Part shown: piece by piece, positions 34,861 through 43,332 of the stretch
Layout: every line of letters begins with the position of its first letter
Position numbering within the stretch: position 1 is the first letter of the stretch
Assembly: GCF_019747315.1 (NCBI RefSeq)
Contig: NZ_JAIEQY010000258.1
Location: 1-50,331 of the forward strand
Reading direction: 5' to 3'
Origin: Roseococcus sp.
GTDB taxonomy: Bacteria; Pseudomonadota; Alphaproteobacteria; Acetobacterales; Acetobacteraceae
DNA length: 50,331 bases
The notes under the pieces: generated by a model
What the model was told of the DNA's origin: nothing
Database searches by the model: none
The model's input: the letters and a program-made list of their open reading frames with translations, nothing else
Position numbers and translations under genes: made by a program

Positions 34861-35217
34861 TCAAACCCCCGCATCAGCGGGCACACGCACCTCGCCATTC
34901 GTGATGCGCACCTCTACCGCCTCCAGCACATCGCCGATGCAGGGGCCGGAGACGCATTCGCCATCCTCGATGCGGAAGCGGGCGCCATGCGCGGCGCAGA
35001 CGATCATCTCGCGCTTGCGGTCCAGGAAGCGGTCCGGCACGGGCTCCAGCGGCAGGCCGATATGCGGGCATGAATTCACATAGACCAGCACGCGCGCCCC
35101 GCGGCGGATGGCAAACAGGCCGGTGAAGCCGCCGGGCGGGGCGGGAAAGCCGCGCGCCTCGCCATCCGGGATGTCATCGAGGCGGCAGAGGAGGCGCCAG
35201 TCGGCCGCCTCGCTCAT
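34861..35217 (-). CDS. Rieske [2Fe-2S] protein
   Basis: The 118-residue soluble protein has the Rieske ligands Cys50-Pro-His52 (NSCPHIGLPL) and Cys74-Ala-Ala-His77 (CAAHGARF). It lacks a membrane anchor and catalytic domain, so it resembles the small ferredoxin-like Rieske proteins that feed oxygenases, or nitrite reductase small subunits. No partner oxygenase is visible nearby. The ATG at 35217 overlaps the stop of the EVE-domain gene (ATGA), so both are coupled. Confidence 0.9.
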   Translation of the reverse strand: MSEAADWRLLCRLDDIPDGEARGFPAPPGGFTGLFAIRRGARVLVYVNSCPHIGLPLEPVPDRFLDRKREMIVCAAHGARFRIEDGECVSGPCIGDVLEAVEVRITNGEVRVPADAGV

Positions 35218-35642
35218 GCGCCGGCCATCTCCAGGATCACCGCCGCATGCTCGGCCGTGATGGGCATGACGGAAAGGCGCGACTGGCGGGTCAGGCCGAT
35301 CCCTTCCAGCCGCGGTTCGGCCTTGATGGCGGCCAGCGTCACGGGCTGCGGCAGCTTCGAGACGGTCTTTACATCGACGCAGACCCAGCGGCCCGTCTCA
35401 TCCGTCGGGTCGGGGTAGGCGGTGCGGGCGACCTCGACGATGCCCACCACCTCCTTCCCGATGTTGGAATGGTAGAAGAAGACGCGGTCGCCCTTCTGCA
35501 TGGCGCGCAGGAAATTGGCGGCCTGGGCGTTGCGCACGCCGGTCCAGGGCTCGATGCCATTGGCCACCTGCTGGTCCCAGCCGAAGACATCGGGCTCGGA
35601 CTTCACGAGAAAGGCGGGCGGGCGGGTCTTCGTTTTGGGCAT
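35214..35642 (-). CDS. EVE-domain protein (Thy28-like)
   Basis: The 142-residue protein matches the EVE domain, whose PUA-like fold binds modified bases: AFLVKSEPDVFGWDQQVANG, TGVRNAQAANFLRAMQKGDRVFFYHSNIGKEVVGIVEV, and DVKTVSKLPQPVTLAAIKAEP. The conserved aromatic pocket Trp residues are kept. Its target is unknown; relatives bind modified DNA bases or RNA. It starts at ATG 35642 with AAGAA upstream and is coupled to the Rieske gene. It is transcribed divergently from ccmC across about 160 bases. Confidence 0.9.
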   Translation of the reverse strand: MPKTKTRPPAFLVKSEPDVFGWDQQVANGIEPWTGVRNAQAANFLRAMQKGDRVFFYHSNIGKEVVGIVEVARTAYPDPTDETGRWVCVDVKTVSKLPQPVTLAAIKAEPRLEGIGLTRQSRLSVMPITAEHAAVILEMAGA

Positions 35643-35803
35643 GGTTTTCTTCGCGGCGGCATGTGGCGTTCCGCCGCAGGCTTCGCATATCTCACGCAAC
35701 CTCGCCAATGGGGCGCAAATCATTGCGCGAGGATAACTTTCTCCTGGCGGATGCTTTGCGCGGGACGCTTCACTCCCGGGACGCATCTGCCTATGGTGGT
35801 GCT

Positions 35804-36598
35804 GTGGAAAACGCTGCTCAAACACCGCGGCCTTCAGGCTCGCTGCATCGCTTCGCCAATCCGGGCCGTTTCCTGCGGCTGACGGAGAGCTGGCTGCCCT
35901 GGTTGTCGGGCGCGGCGCTGGTGGTGCTCGGCATCGGCGTGGTCTGGGGGCTCTGGCTTGCGCCGAAGGATTGGCAGCAGGGCGAGACGGTGCGGATCAT
36001 GTTCGTCCATGTGCCGATGGCCTGGCTGGCCATGGGCGGTTACATGGGCCTCGCCATCCTCTCGCTCATGTCGCTGATCTGGCGGCATCCGCTGGCCGAC
36101 CTCACGGCGCGCGAGCTTTCGCCGATCGGTGCGGCCATCACCGCGCTCTGCCTGCTGACGGGCAGCCTCTGGGGCAAGCCCATGTGGGGCACCTGGTGGG
36201 TCTGGGATGCGCGGCTGACCTCGGTGCTGGTGCTGTTCTTCCTCTGGCTCGGCCATGCGGCGCTGGTGCGCGCCTTCGACGACCCGGAGCGCGGCGCGCG
36301 CATGGGCGCGATCCTGGCGCTGGTCGGCGTGGTGAACGTGCCCATCGTGAAGTTCAGCGTGGATTGGTGGAACACCTTGCACCAGCCGGCTTCGGTGACG
36401 CGCCTGGATGCGCCGGGGATGCATGTGGACATCCTCTACCCGCTGCTCTGGTGCACGCTGGGCTTCACGCTCGCCTTCATGGCGGTGACGCTGGCGGCCA
36501 CCCGCGCCGCCGTGATGGAGCGCCGCGTCCGCGCCCTGCAAATGGCCGCCGCCCGACGCGCGGACGCGCCGGCCACCCTGCGGGAGGCGGAAGCGTGA
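35804..36598 (+). CDS. ccmC: Heme exporter/handling protein CcmC
   Basis: The 264-residue membrane protein has six hydrophobic segments and the tryptophan-rich heme motif WGTWWVWD (residues 128-135), plus the conserved external His residues (His69 in MFVHVPMAW and the His in MHVDILYPLLW). It delivers heme to CcmE at the inner membrane. The start is the GTG at 35804; no in-frame ATG lies near, and the family N-terminus fits. The 127-base gap to ccmD contains a GC palindrome. Confidence 0.93.
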   Translation: MENAAQTPRPSGSLHRFANPGRFLRLTESWLPWLSGAALVVLGIGVVWGLWLAPKDWQQGETVRIMFVHVPMAWLAMGGYMGLAILSLMSLIWRHPLADLTARELSPIGAAITALCLLTGSLWGKPMWGTWWVWDARLTSVLVLFFLWLGHAALVRAFDDPERGARMGAILALVGVVNVPIVKFSVDWWNTLHQPASVTRLDAPGMHVDILYPLLWCTLGFTLAFMAVTLAATRAAVMERRVRALQMAAARRADAPATLREAEA

Positions 36599-36616
36599 CC
36601 CCCCTTCCAAACCCAT

Positions 36617-36702
36617 CCGCGCGCAAGGCGCGCGGCGCCGCCCAACCGACAGCCCCCGCCAGCGCACCCGTGGCGCGGCGAAGGCAAGGCGGCGGAGCCG
36701 CC
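36617..36702. repeat. Palindromic segment between ccmC and ccmD
   Basis: CCGCGCGC (36617-36624) pairs with GCGCGCGG (36628-36635), and GGCGGC (36688-36693) pairs with GCCGCC (36697-36702). It is looser than the other two-hairpin units but lies likewise between genes, here inside the ccm operon rather than at its end. Confidence 0.5.
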
Positions 36703-36725
36703 GCCCGCCGTCTGAGGGCAGCACA

Positions 36726-36875
36726 ATGACAACTCATTGGCTTCACGTGAGCCTGAGTTGGGCCGCGGTGCTTGGGGTTTTCGCCCTCCTCGCCATATCC
36801 GCATGGTCGCGCCATCGTGCGGCCAGGCGGCAACTCGCCCAATTGGAACGCCCCTCCGTGGAACGGCAAAAATGA
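36726..36875 (+). CDS. ccmD: Cytochrome c maturation protein CcmD
   Basis: This is a 49-residue protein. It starts MTTHWLHVSLSWAAVLG and has one membrane segment (WAAVLGVFALLAISAW), then a basic cytoplasmic end (RHRAARRQLAQLE). This matches CcmD in size, layout and position between ccmC and ccmE. CcmD helps release holo-CcmE from the CcmABC complex. GAGGG lies 8 bases upstream, and the stop overlaps ccmE (ATGA). Confidence 0.88.
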   Translation: MTTHWLHVSLSWAAVLGVFALLAISAWSRHRAARRQLAQLERPSVERQK

Positions 36876-37405
36876 CGCGCAAGAAGCGCCGGCTCTATAT
36901 CCTCCTGCTTTGCGCCATTGGGCTGGGCAGCGCCACGGCGCTGACGCTCACGGCCTTCCAGGACAATCTCGTCTTCTTCCGCTCGCCCTCCGACATCGTG
37001 CGCGAAACGCCGCCCGAGGGCCGCGCCTTCCGCCTGGGCGGGTTGGTCGAGGAAGGCAGCGTGCAGCGCCAGGGCGAGTACCAGGGCCGCCCGGCCATCC
37101 ATTTCCGCGTGACCGATGGCGCGCACGCCATCCCCGTCATCTTCACCGGCGTCCTGCCCGATTTGTTCCGCGAGGGGCAGGGCGTGGTGACGCAGGGCAT
37201 GATGGGCCCCGATGGCACCTTCCGCGCGCGCGAGGTGCTGGCCCGCCATGACGAGACCTACATGCCGCCCGAAGTGGCCGATGCGCTGAAGCGCTCGGGC
37301 CATTGGAACCCGGCGCAGGGTGCGGCCCCCGCGCCGGCCACCTGGAACACGCTTGATCCCAACCGACCGGGCGCGCCTGCGTCCGCACCGAGGAGTGGCT
37401 CATGA
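36872..37405 (+). CDS. ccmE: Heme chaperone CcmE
   Basis: The 177-residue protein has a basic start (MTRKKRRLY), one membrane anchor, and the periplasmic OB-fold with the heme attachment motif HDETYMPP (His126, Tyr130). The C-terminal Pro-rich tail is typical. It holds heme covalently on the periplasmic face and hands it to CcmF/CcmH. Both ends overlap neighbours (ATGA with ccmD and ccmF). Confidence 0.96.
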   Translation: MTRKKRRLYILLLCAIGLGSATALTLTAFQDNLVFFRSPSDIVRETPPEGRAFRLGGLVEEGSVQRQGEYQGRPAIHFRVTDGAHAIPVIFTGVLPDLFREGQGVVTQGMMGPDGTFRAREVLARHDETYMPPEVADALKRSGHWNPAQGAAPAPATWNTLDPNRPGAPASAPRSGS

Positions 37406-39387
37406 TCCCCGAACTCGGCCATTTCGCACTCATCCTGGCCGCGATGCTCGCCATCGCGCAGTCGATCCTGCCGCTCTGGGGCGCGCAACGCGGCGATGCC
37501 CGGCTGATGGGCTCGGCGGCGCCGCTGGCGGTGGCGGGGCTGGTCGCCATCGCCATCAGCTTCGCCGCCCTCACCTGGGCCTATGCGACCAACGACATGA
37601 CCGTGGTGAACGTCGTCGCCAACAGCCATTCGGCCAAGCCGATGCTGTTCAAGATCACCGGCGTCTGGGGCAATCACGAGGGCTCGCTGATCCTCTGGGT
37701 GCTGGTGCTGGCCGTGTGCAGCGCGGCGGTCGCGGCCTTTGGCGGGGCCTTGCCCTCGGCCCTGCAGGCCCGCGTCCAGGCCGTGATGGGGATGATCCTG
37801 CTGGGCTTCCTGGCCTTCATCATCTTCACCTCCAACCCCTTCGAGCGCATCTGGCCGCCGCCGCCCGACGGCCAGGGGCTGAACCCGCTGCTGCAGGATA
37901 TCGGCCTCGCGATCCATCCGCCGCTCCTCTACGTCGGCTATGTGGGCTACGCCGTGACCTTCGCCTTCGCGGTCGCCGCGCTGATCGAGGGGCGCGTGGA
38001 CGCCGCCTGGGGGCGCTGGGTGCGGCCCTGGTCGCTCGCCGCCTGGTCCTTCCTGACGATGGGCATCTCCATCGGCTCCTGGTGGGCCTATTACGAGCTG
38101 GGCTGGGGCGGCTACTGGTTCTGGGACCCGGTGGAGAACGCCTCGCTGCTGCCCTGGCTGGCCGGCACGGCGCTGCTGCACTCGGCCATCGTGGTCGAGA
38201 AGCGCGAGGCGCTGAAGATCTGGACGGTGCTGCTGGCGCTGCTGGCCTTCGCGCTCTCGCTGCTCGGCACCTTCCTGGTGCGCTCGGGCGTGCTGAACTC
38301 GGTGCATTCCTTCGCCTCCGACCCGGCGCGCGGCCTGTTCATCCTGTGCCTGCTCGGCATCTATGTCGCGGGCGCCTTCGCGCTCTTCGCCTGGCGGGCG
38401 CCCGCCATGGCGCCGGCCGGCATCTTCGCGCCCATCTCGCGCGAGGGCGGCATCGTGCTGAACAACCTGCTGCTGTGTTCCATCACGGCGGTGGTCTTCG
38501 TCGGCACGCTCTATCCCCTGTTCCTCGACCTGCTGACGGGACAGATGATCTCGGTCGGCCCGCCCTTCTTCAACGCGGCGACGGCGCCCCTGGCACTGCC
38601 CCTGGTGATGGCCATGGCCGTCGGGCCCATGCTGGCCTGGAAGCGCGCGAGCCTCTGGCCCGTGCTGCAACGCCTCTGGTGGGCCGCCTGCGTGGCGCTC
38701 CTGGCCTTCATCCTCACGCTCACGCTGGCCGGCTGGCACGTGCTGAGCGCGCTCGGCTTCGCCTGCGCCTTCTGGCTGCTGGCGGGTGCGGTGGCCGATA
38801 TCGCGGACCGCGCGGGGGTGGGGCGCACCAGCCTGGCCAATGCCTGGAACCGGGCGCGCAACCTGCCACGCGCCGCCTGGGGGGCCGCCATCGCCCATGC
38901 GGGCGTGGGTGTGACCATCCTCGGCATCTCCGGCATGGGGCTGGCCACCGAGAAGCTGATCGCGGTGCCGCCCGGGGGCTCCACCAGCTTCGCCGGCTAT
39001 GAATGGCGGCTGGACGGCGTGCGCGACTTCGTCGGCCCCAACTTCACCGCGCGCAAGGCCACCATCACCGTGCTGCGCGACGGCCAGGTGGTGCATGTGA
39101 TGGAGCCGAGCAAGCGCTACTTCCCCACCGGCCGCATGACGACGACCGAAGCCGCGATCCGCACCAGCGTGGGCGGCGACCTCTACGCCGTGCTGGGCGA
39201 GGAGCGGGCCAATGACGCTGGCGTCAACGAAGCCGTCCTGCGCCTGCACAACAACCCGCTGGCGCCCTGGATCTGGATCGGCGCCGGGATCATGGCGCTG
39301 GGCGCCGCCCTCTCGCTGAGCGACCGGCGCGTGCGCATCGCCGCCCCGGCGCGGCGGCGGCGCGAGGAGGCGGAGGCCTCGGCATGA
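37402..39387 (+). CDS. ccmF: Heme lyase subunit CcmF
   Basis: The 661-residue protein has many membrane segments and the tryptophan-rich motif ELGWGGYWFWDPVENAS near residue 234-250. HPPLLYVGYVGYAV precedes it with the heme-ligand histidine, and GVLNSVHSFASDP follows. A large soluble loop lies before the final segment. With CcmH and CcmI it ligates heme to apocytochromes. Start and stop both overlap by ATGA. Confidence 0.96.
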   Translation: MIPELGHFALILAAMLAIAQSILPLWGAQRGDARLMGSAAPLAVAGLVAIAISFAALTWAYATNDMTVVNVVANSHSAKPMLFKITGVWGNHEGSLILWVLVLAVCSAAVAAFGGALPSALQARVQAVMGMILLGFLAFIIFTSNPFERIWPPPPDGQGLNPLLQDIGLAIHPPLLYVGYVGYAVTFAFAVAALIEGRVDAAWGRWVRPWSLAAWSFLTMGISIGSWWAYYELGWGGYWFWDPVENASLLPWLAGTALLHSAIVVEKREALKIWTVLLALLAFALSLLGTFLVRSGVLNSVHSFASDPARGLFILCLLGIYVAGAFALFAWRAPAMAPAGIFAPISREGGIVLNNLLLCSITAVVFVGTLYPLFLDLLTGQMISVGPPFFNAATAPLALPLVMAMAVGPMLAWKRASLWPVLQRLWWAACVALLAFILTLTLAGWHVLSALGFACAFWLLAGAVADIADRAGVGRTSLANAWNRARNLPRAAWGAAIAHAGVGVTILGISGMGLATEKLIAVPPGGSTSFAGYEWRLDGVRDFVGPNFTARKATITVLRDGQVVHVMEPSKRYFPTGRMTTTEAAIRTSVGGDLYAVLGEERANDAGVNEAVLRLHNNPLAPWIWIGAGIMALGAALSLSDRRVRIAAPARRRREEAEASA

Positions 39388-39974
39388 GCGATGTGGTGAA
39401 GCCCGTGGCGAAGCCTTCGCGCCGCAAGCTGCTGGTCTATGCGCCGCTGGGCGTGGCGGCGGCGGCGGGCCTGGGCTTCTGGGCCATGCTGCGCGGGTTG
39501 CAGGATGGCAGCTTCAACCCGCGCGGCGTGCCCTCGGTCCTGCTGGGCAGGCAGCCGCCCGACTTCACCCTGCCGGCGCTGGACAGTTCCGGCCTGCCGG
39601 CGCTGGCGGCGGCGGATTTCCGCGGGCTGCCCGGCCCGGTCGTGGTGAATTTCTGGGCCAGCTGGTGCGCGCCCTGCATCATCGAGCACCCGCATCTCAT
39701 GGCCTTGCAGCGCCAGGGGGTGCCCGTCTGGGGCGTGAACTACAAGGACCGCCCGCGCGACGCGCAGGGCTTCCTGACGCGCCACGGCAACCCCTTCGCC
39801 CGCCTCGGCGTGGATGAGCCCGGCCGCGTCTCCATCGACTGGGGCGTCTATGGCGTGCCCGAGACCTATATCCTGGATCGCGGGGGCATCGTCCGCTGGC
39901 GCTTCGCCGGCCCGCTGACGCCCGAGTTGATGAGCCAGGACGTCCTGCCCTTGCTGGCCCGGCTGCGGGGATAG
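39384..39974 (+). CDS. ccmG: Thiol:disulfide interchange protein CcmG (DsbE)
   Basis: The 196-residue protein has an N-terminal membrane anchor (LLVYAPLGVAAAAGLGFWAML), then a thioredoxin domain with active site WCAPC (Cys95, Cys98), and the CcmG signatures VWGVNYKDRP and GVYGVPETYILD. It reduces apocytochrome thiols before heme attachment. The start overlaps ccmF (ATGA). A two-hairpin palindrome follows before ccmH. Confidence 0.95.
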   Translation: MSDVVKPVAKPSRRKLLVYAPLGVAAAAGLGFWAMLRGLQDGSFNPRGVPSVLLGRQPPDFTLPALDSSGLPALAAADFRGLPGPVVVNFWASWCAPCIIEHPHLMALQRQGVPVWGVNYKDRPRDAQGFLTRHGNPFARLGVDEPGRVSIDWGVYGVPETYILDRGGIVRWRFAGPLTPELMSQDVLPLLARLRG

Positions 39975-39998
39975 TGGTGTTGACCTTGTTCAAGAGGT

Positions 39999-40050
39999 CC
40001 AGGAGGCCAGCCTCCTGGTGGGAGAGTATGAGAGGGCAAAGCCCTCTCAT
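39999..40050. repeat. Two-hairpin palindrome that contains the ccmH start codon
   Basis: CCAGGAGG (39999-40006) pairs with CCTCCTGG (40011-40018). The second hairpin, ATGAGAGGGC (40028-40037), pairs perfectly with GCCCTCTCAT (40041-40050) around AAA, a 10-bp stem. The left arm begins with the likely start codon of ccmH. The plan is that of the intergenic palindromes at 5111, 33073 and 33776. Confidence 0.75.
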
Positions 40051-40498
40051 GATTCTTTTGTTGTGCGCTTTCCCCGCTTTCGCCCAGATCGGCGACACCA
40101 CCTACCGCCTGCCCGACCCCGCGCAGGAGACCCGCGCGCGTGAGATCGGCAAGGAGCTGCGCTGCCTCGTCTGCCAGAACCAGTCCATCGAGGACAGCGA
40201 CGCCTCCCTGGCGCGCGACCTGCGGCGCATCGTGCGCGAGCAGGTGGAGCAGGGCGCGAGCAACGAGCAGGTGATGCGCTTCGTGCACGAACGCTACGGC
40301 GATTTCGTGCTGCTGCGCCCGCCCTTCAGATGGAGCACGCTGCTGCTCTGGGCCACGCCGGCCCTGGCCCTGCTGGGCGGCCTCTTCGCCATCTGGCGCG
40401 CGCGCCGGCATGCGAACCCCACGGGAATAGGCCCGCTGGAATTGACCGAGGCGGAGCGCCAGCGACTCGCCGCATTGCAAGGTGATCCAAAGGCGTGA
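40028..40498 (+). CDS. ccmH: Cytochrome c-type biogenesis protein CcmH
   Basis: The 156-residue protein has a signal peptide (LMILLLCAFPAFA), the redox motif LRCLVCQNQSIEDSDA (Cys46, Cys49) and a C-terminal membrane anchor (TLLLWATPALALLGGLFAIW). It reduces apocytochrome for ligation by CcmF. GGGAG precedes ATG 40028. That start lies in the left arm of a 10-bp hairpin; an ATG at 40049 in the right arm would give MILLLCAF. Either choice places the start inside the palindrome. Confidence 0.9.
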   Translation: MRGQSPLMILLLCAFPAFAQIGDTTYRLPDPAQETRAREIGKELRCLVCQNQSIEDSDASLARDLRRIVREQVEQGASNEQVMRFVHERYGDFVLLRPPFRWSTLLLWATPALALLGGLFAIWRARRHANPTGIGPLELTEAERQRLAALQGDPKA

Positions 40499-41289
40499 TG
40501 TGGTTGGCTTTGGCGCTCGTCGCCACGCTCATTCTTGCTCCGCTCGCCTATACGGTGCTGCGCCCGCCACGCCCGCGCGGCCGGAGCGAGGCGGATGTGG
40601 CCCTCTTCCACGCCCAGCTGGCCGAACTGGAGGCCCAGCGCGCCGAGGGCCGGCTGGACGATGCCGCCTTCAGATCCGCCACGGTCGAGGTGCAGCGCCG
40701 TCTTCTCGCCGCGCCTGCGCCGGAGCAACTCGCCAAGGCCGACCGTCCGTCCGTGCTGCTGCTGGCGACGCTGGTGCTGGTGCCGGTGGTGGGCGTCACG
40801 CTCTACATGGAGCGCGGCTTCCCCGACATGCCTTCCGCCACGCTGGCCCTCCGGCAAGAGGCCGATGCGCAGGATGAGGCGATGCTGACGCAGCTGCGCG
40901 CCCGCCTCGCCACCGCTGACCCCAACACGCAGGTCGGGCGCCAGGGCTTCATCCTGCTGGGCAATGCAGAGCGCAACCGTGGCCGCCTGGCCGAGGCTGT
41001 CATTGCCTGGGAGCGCGCACTGTCGGGTGGGTTCGACATCGGCCTGGCGGGCGATGTCGCCGAGATCGAGATCGAACGGAACGAGCCGGAGAACGCGCTG
41101 CGCTGGATCGCGCGCGGGCTGGCGACGCAGCCGCAGGATGCGCGGCTGCGCTTCCTGGGCGGGCTGGCCCAGGCGCGCGCTGGGCGGAACGAGGTGGCGC
41201 GGGCCATCTGGAGCCAGCTGCTGGCCGAAGCGCCGGCGGATGCGCCCTGGCGGAATATCGTGGAAGAACGTCTGCGCGGGCTGAACTAA
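40498..41289 (+). CDS. ccmI: Cytochrome c biogenesis protein CcmI (CycH)
   Basis: The 263-residue protein has two membrane segments (start, and VLLLATLVLVPVVGVTLYM) separated by a cytoplasmic loop with a leucine-zipper-like stretch (LFHAQLAELEAQRAEG). A periplasmic TPR domain (about 130-260; NAERNRGRLAEAVIAWERAL, GDVAEIEIERNEPENALRWI) binds apocytochrome ends. ATG 40498 overlaps the ccmH stop (TGATG); GTG 40495 is possible. It ends the operon at a strong bidirectional terminator. Confidence 0.92.
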   Translation: MWLALALVATLILAPLAYTVLRPPRPRGRSEADVALFHAQLAELEAQRAEGRLDDAAFRSATVEVQRRLLAAPAPEQLAKADRPSVLLLATLVLVPVVGVTLYMERGFPDMPSATLALRQEADAQDEAMLTQLRARLATADPNTQVGRQGFILLGNAERNRGRLAEAVIAWERALSGGFDIGLAGDVAEIEIERNEPENALRWIARGLATQPQDARLRFLGGLAQARAGRNEVARAIWSQLLAEAPADAPWRNIVEERLRGLN

Positions 41290-41387
41290 AAAAATGGCCT
41301 CCGGCAGCTGGGGCCATGGGCCCCAGACCCCTTGAATTAATTGGGGTTTGGGGCCCATGGCCCCAGCCGCCGGAGGCCCCTTTTTTC
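41287..41387. terminator. Large bidirectional terminator built from an inverted element
   Basis: A 36-base element at 41296-41331 is repeated inverted at 41343-41378 with two mismatches and an 11-base spacer. Within each arm CTGGGGCC-at-GGGCCCCAG forms its own hairpin. Seven A residues lie on the left (41288-41294) and six T residues on the right (41381-41386). It serves both ccmI (+) and the ABC permease (-). The same element occurs once at 4287-4318. Confidence 0.88.
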
Positions 41388-41392
41388 CTACT

Positions 41393-42292
41393 TCACCCCT
41401 TCACATCCATCGCCTGCCTCAGCCCGTCCGAGACCAGGTTGAAGCAGATGGACGTCACGAAGATGCAGACGCCCGGCAGAACCGCGACCCAGGGCTGCAC
41501 ATAGATGGCCGTGCGCAGCGTGTTCAGCATCAGGCCCCATTCGGCTTCCGGCGGCCGCGTGCCGAGGCCGAGGAAGGAAAGGCCCGAGGCCAGGATCATG
41601 CAGACCGAGATGAGCGAGGTCGAATAGACGAAGATCGGCCCCAGCACATTGCCCAGCACATGCACGCGCACGATGGTGAAGGCCGAGGCACCGGAGGCGC
41701 GCGCCGCATCCACGAAGTCGAGGTTGCGCACGCCCGTGGTCACGCTTTCCGCCACGCGGATGATGGGCGGCACGAAGACCAGCGTCAGCGCCAGGATCGC
41801 GTTCAGGATGCCCGCCCCCAGCGCGCCCGAGATGGCGACGGCCAGCAGCACGGACGGGAAGGCGTAGAACACGTCCGTCACGCGCATGATCAGCATGTTC
41901 AGCTTGCCGCCGGTGAAGCCGGCGACGACGCCCAGGAAGGTGCCGATCACGAAGGCCAGCGCCACCGGCACGATGCCCATGAACCAGGAAAGGCGGCCGC
42001 CATAGATCAGGCGGGTGAGCATGTCGCGCCCCAGCTCATCCGTGCCGAGGATGTAGCCCTCGGTGCCGATGGGCCGGAGGCGGCGCATCATGCTGCCCTG
42101 GAAGGGGTCATGCGGCGTGATGAAGGGCGCGAAGATGATCATCAGCAGCATGACAAAGAGCACGCTGGCGCAGAAGATCGTCACGGGGTCGCGCTTCAGG
42201 CGCTTCCAGACGCCCGCCCAATAGCCCTCGGAGCGGGCGACGGCGGTCTTCGCCTGGATGGCGAGCTCGGCGGTGGCGGCGGAGGTGCTCAT
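41393..42292 (-). CDS. Oligopeptide-type ABC transporter permease (DppC-like)
   Basis: The 299-residue permease has an N-terminal segment, then a large loop with HDPFQGSMMRRLRPIGTEGYILGTDELGRDMLTRLIYGGRLS, the DppC/OppC signature. The transport fold follows, with the EAA loop DAARASGASAFTIVRVHVLGN. It works with the DppB-like permease upstream and with ATPases that are not in this window. Start at 42292 overlaps the previous stop (ATGA). It ends at the bidirectional terminator. Confidence 0.93.
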   Translation of the reverse strand: MSTSAATAELAIQAKTAVARSEGYWAGVWKRLKRDPVTIFCASVLFVMLLMIIFAPFITPHDPFQGSMMRRLRPIGTEGYILGTDELGRDMLTRLIYGGRLSWFMGIVPVALAFVIGTFLGVVAGFTGGKLNMLIMRVTDVFYAFPSVLLAVAISGALGAGILNAILALTLVFVPPIIRVAESVTTGVRNLDFVDAARASGASAFTIVRVHVLGNVLGPIFVYSTSLISVCMILASGLSFLGLGTRPPEAEWGLMLNTLRTAIYVQPWVAVLPGVCIFVTSICFNLVSDGLRQAMDVKG

Positions 42293-43242
42293 GCGCGCTT
42301 GATCCTCGGGTCGAGCGCGGTCTGGATCAGGTCCACGCAGAGGTTGAGAGCCACGAAGAACATCGCCAGCACCAGGATCGTGCCCTGCAGCACCGGCAGG
42401 TCACGCTGGAAGATGGCGCTGTTCAGCAGCAGGCCGGTGCCGGGCCAGGAGAAGACCGTCTCCACCAGGATGGAGCCGCCCATCAGGTAGCCCAGCTGCA
42501 GGCCGATCACCGCCAGGGCATTCGGCGCCGCGTTCTTCACGACATGGACGAAGACATTCCAGGAGGTGAGGCCCTTGCCGCGCAGCGCCACCACGAATTC
42601 CTGGTTCATGATCTCGGCCACGATGCCGCGCACCGTGCGGGTCACGATGCCCATCGGGATCACGGAGAGGGTGACGGCGGGCAGGATGAGGTGCTGGATA
42701 TGCTCCCAGTTCCAGGCCCAGTCGGCGCTGCCCCCAGGGCCCGCCCCCATCGCCGGCAGCCAGTTCAGCTGCACCGAGAAGATGACGACCAGCACCATGC
42801 CGAGCCAGTAATGCGGCACCGAGACGCCGGCGACGGCGGTCGTCACCGCGACACGGTCGAGGATGGAGCCGCGGAAGGTGCCGGCAAGGCCCCCCAGCAC
42901 GCAGCCCAGCACGAAGCCGATCAGCGAGGCGGCCAGCGCCAGCATCAGCGTGTTGCCGATGGCCGAATGCAGGTCGCTCCAGACCGGGCGGCCGGTGGCG
43001 AGCGAGCGGCCGAGATCCCCCTGGACCACCTTCAGCAGCCAGAGGCCGAACTGCACCGGCAAGGGCTTGTCGAGGCCGTAGTCACGGCGGACCTGCTCCA
43101 CCACCTCCTGCGGGGCGTCGGGCGGGACGATCGCGTTGATCGGATCACCGGGCGCGATCTGCACCAGCATGAAGCACACGAAGCCGACCGCGAGCGCGAT
43201 GGGGATCGCGTAGATGAGCCTGCGGATCAGGTAGAAGAACAT
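42289..43242 (-). CDS. Oligopeptide-type ABC transporter permease (DppB-like)
   Basis: The 317-residue permease has the DppB/OppB signature: LVQIAPGDPINAIVPPDAPQE, YGLDKPLPVQFGLWL, and the EAA loop FVVALRGKGLTSWNVFVHVVKNAAPNAL. The start at ATG 43242 has GGAGG 9 bases upstream; ATG 43251 touches that site and is less likely. It overlaps the DppC-like gene (ATGA) and follows the binding-protein gene after 90 bases. Confidence 0.93.
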   Translation of the reverse strand: MFFYLIRRLIYAIPIALAVGFVCFMLVQIAPGDPINAIVPPDAPQEVVEQVRRDYGLDKPLPVQFGLWLLKVVQGDLGRSLATGRPVWSDLHSAIGNTLMLALAASLIGFVLGCVLGGLAGTFRGSILDRVAVTTAVAGVSVPHYWLGMVLVVIFSVQLNWLPAMGAGPGGSADWAWNWEHIQHLILPAVTLSVIPMGIVTRTVRGIVAEIMNQEFVVALRGKGLTSWNVFVHVVKNAAPNALAVIGLQLGYLMGGSILVETVFSWPGTGLLLNSAIFQRDLPVLQGTILVLAMFFVALNLCVDLIQTALDPRIKRA

Positions 43243-43332
43243 CAGGCCCATCCTCCGGGAAGCAGGTCAGTCACAGCCGCGGCCACCCCAACGGGATCAC
43301 CGGTGAAGTCGGGGTGGCGCGCGGTCATCGGG

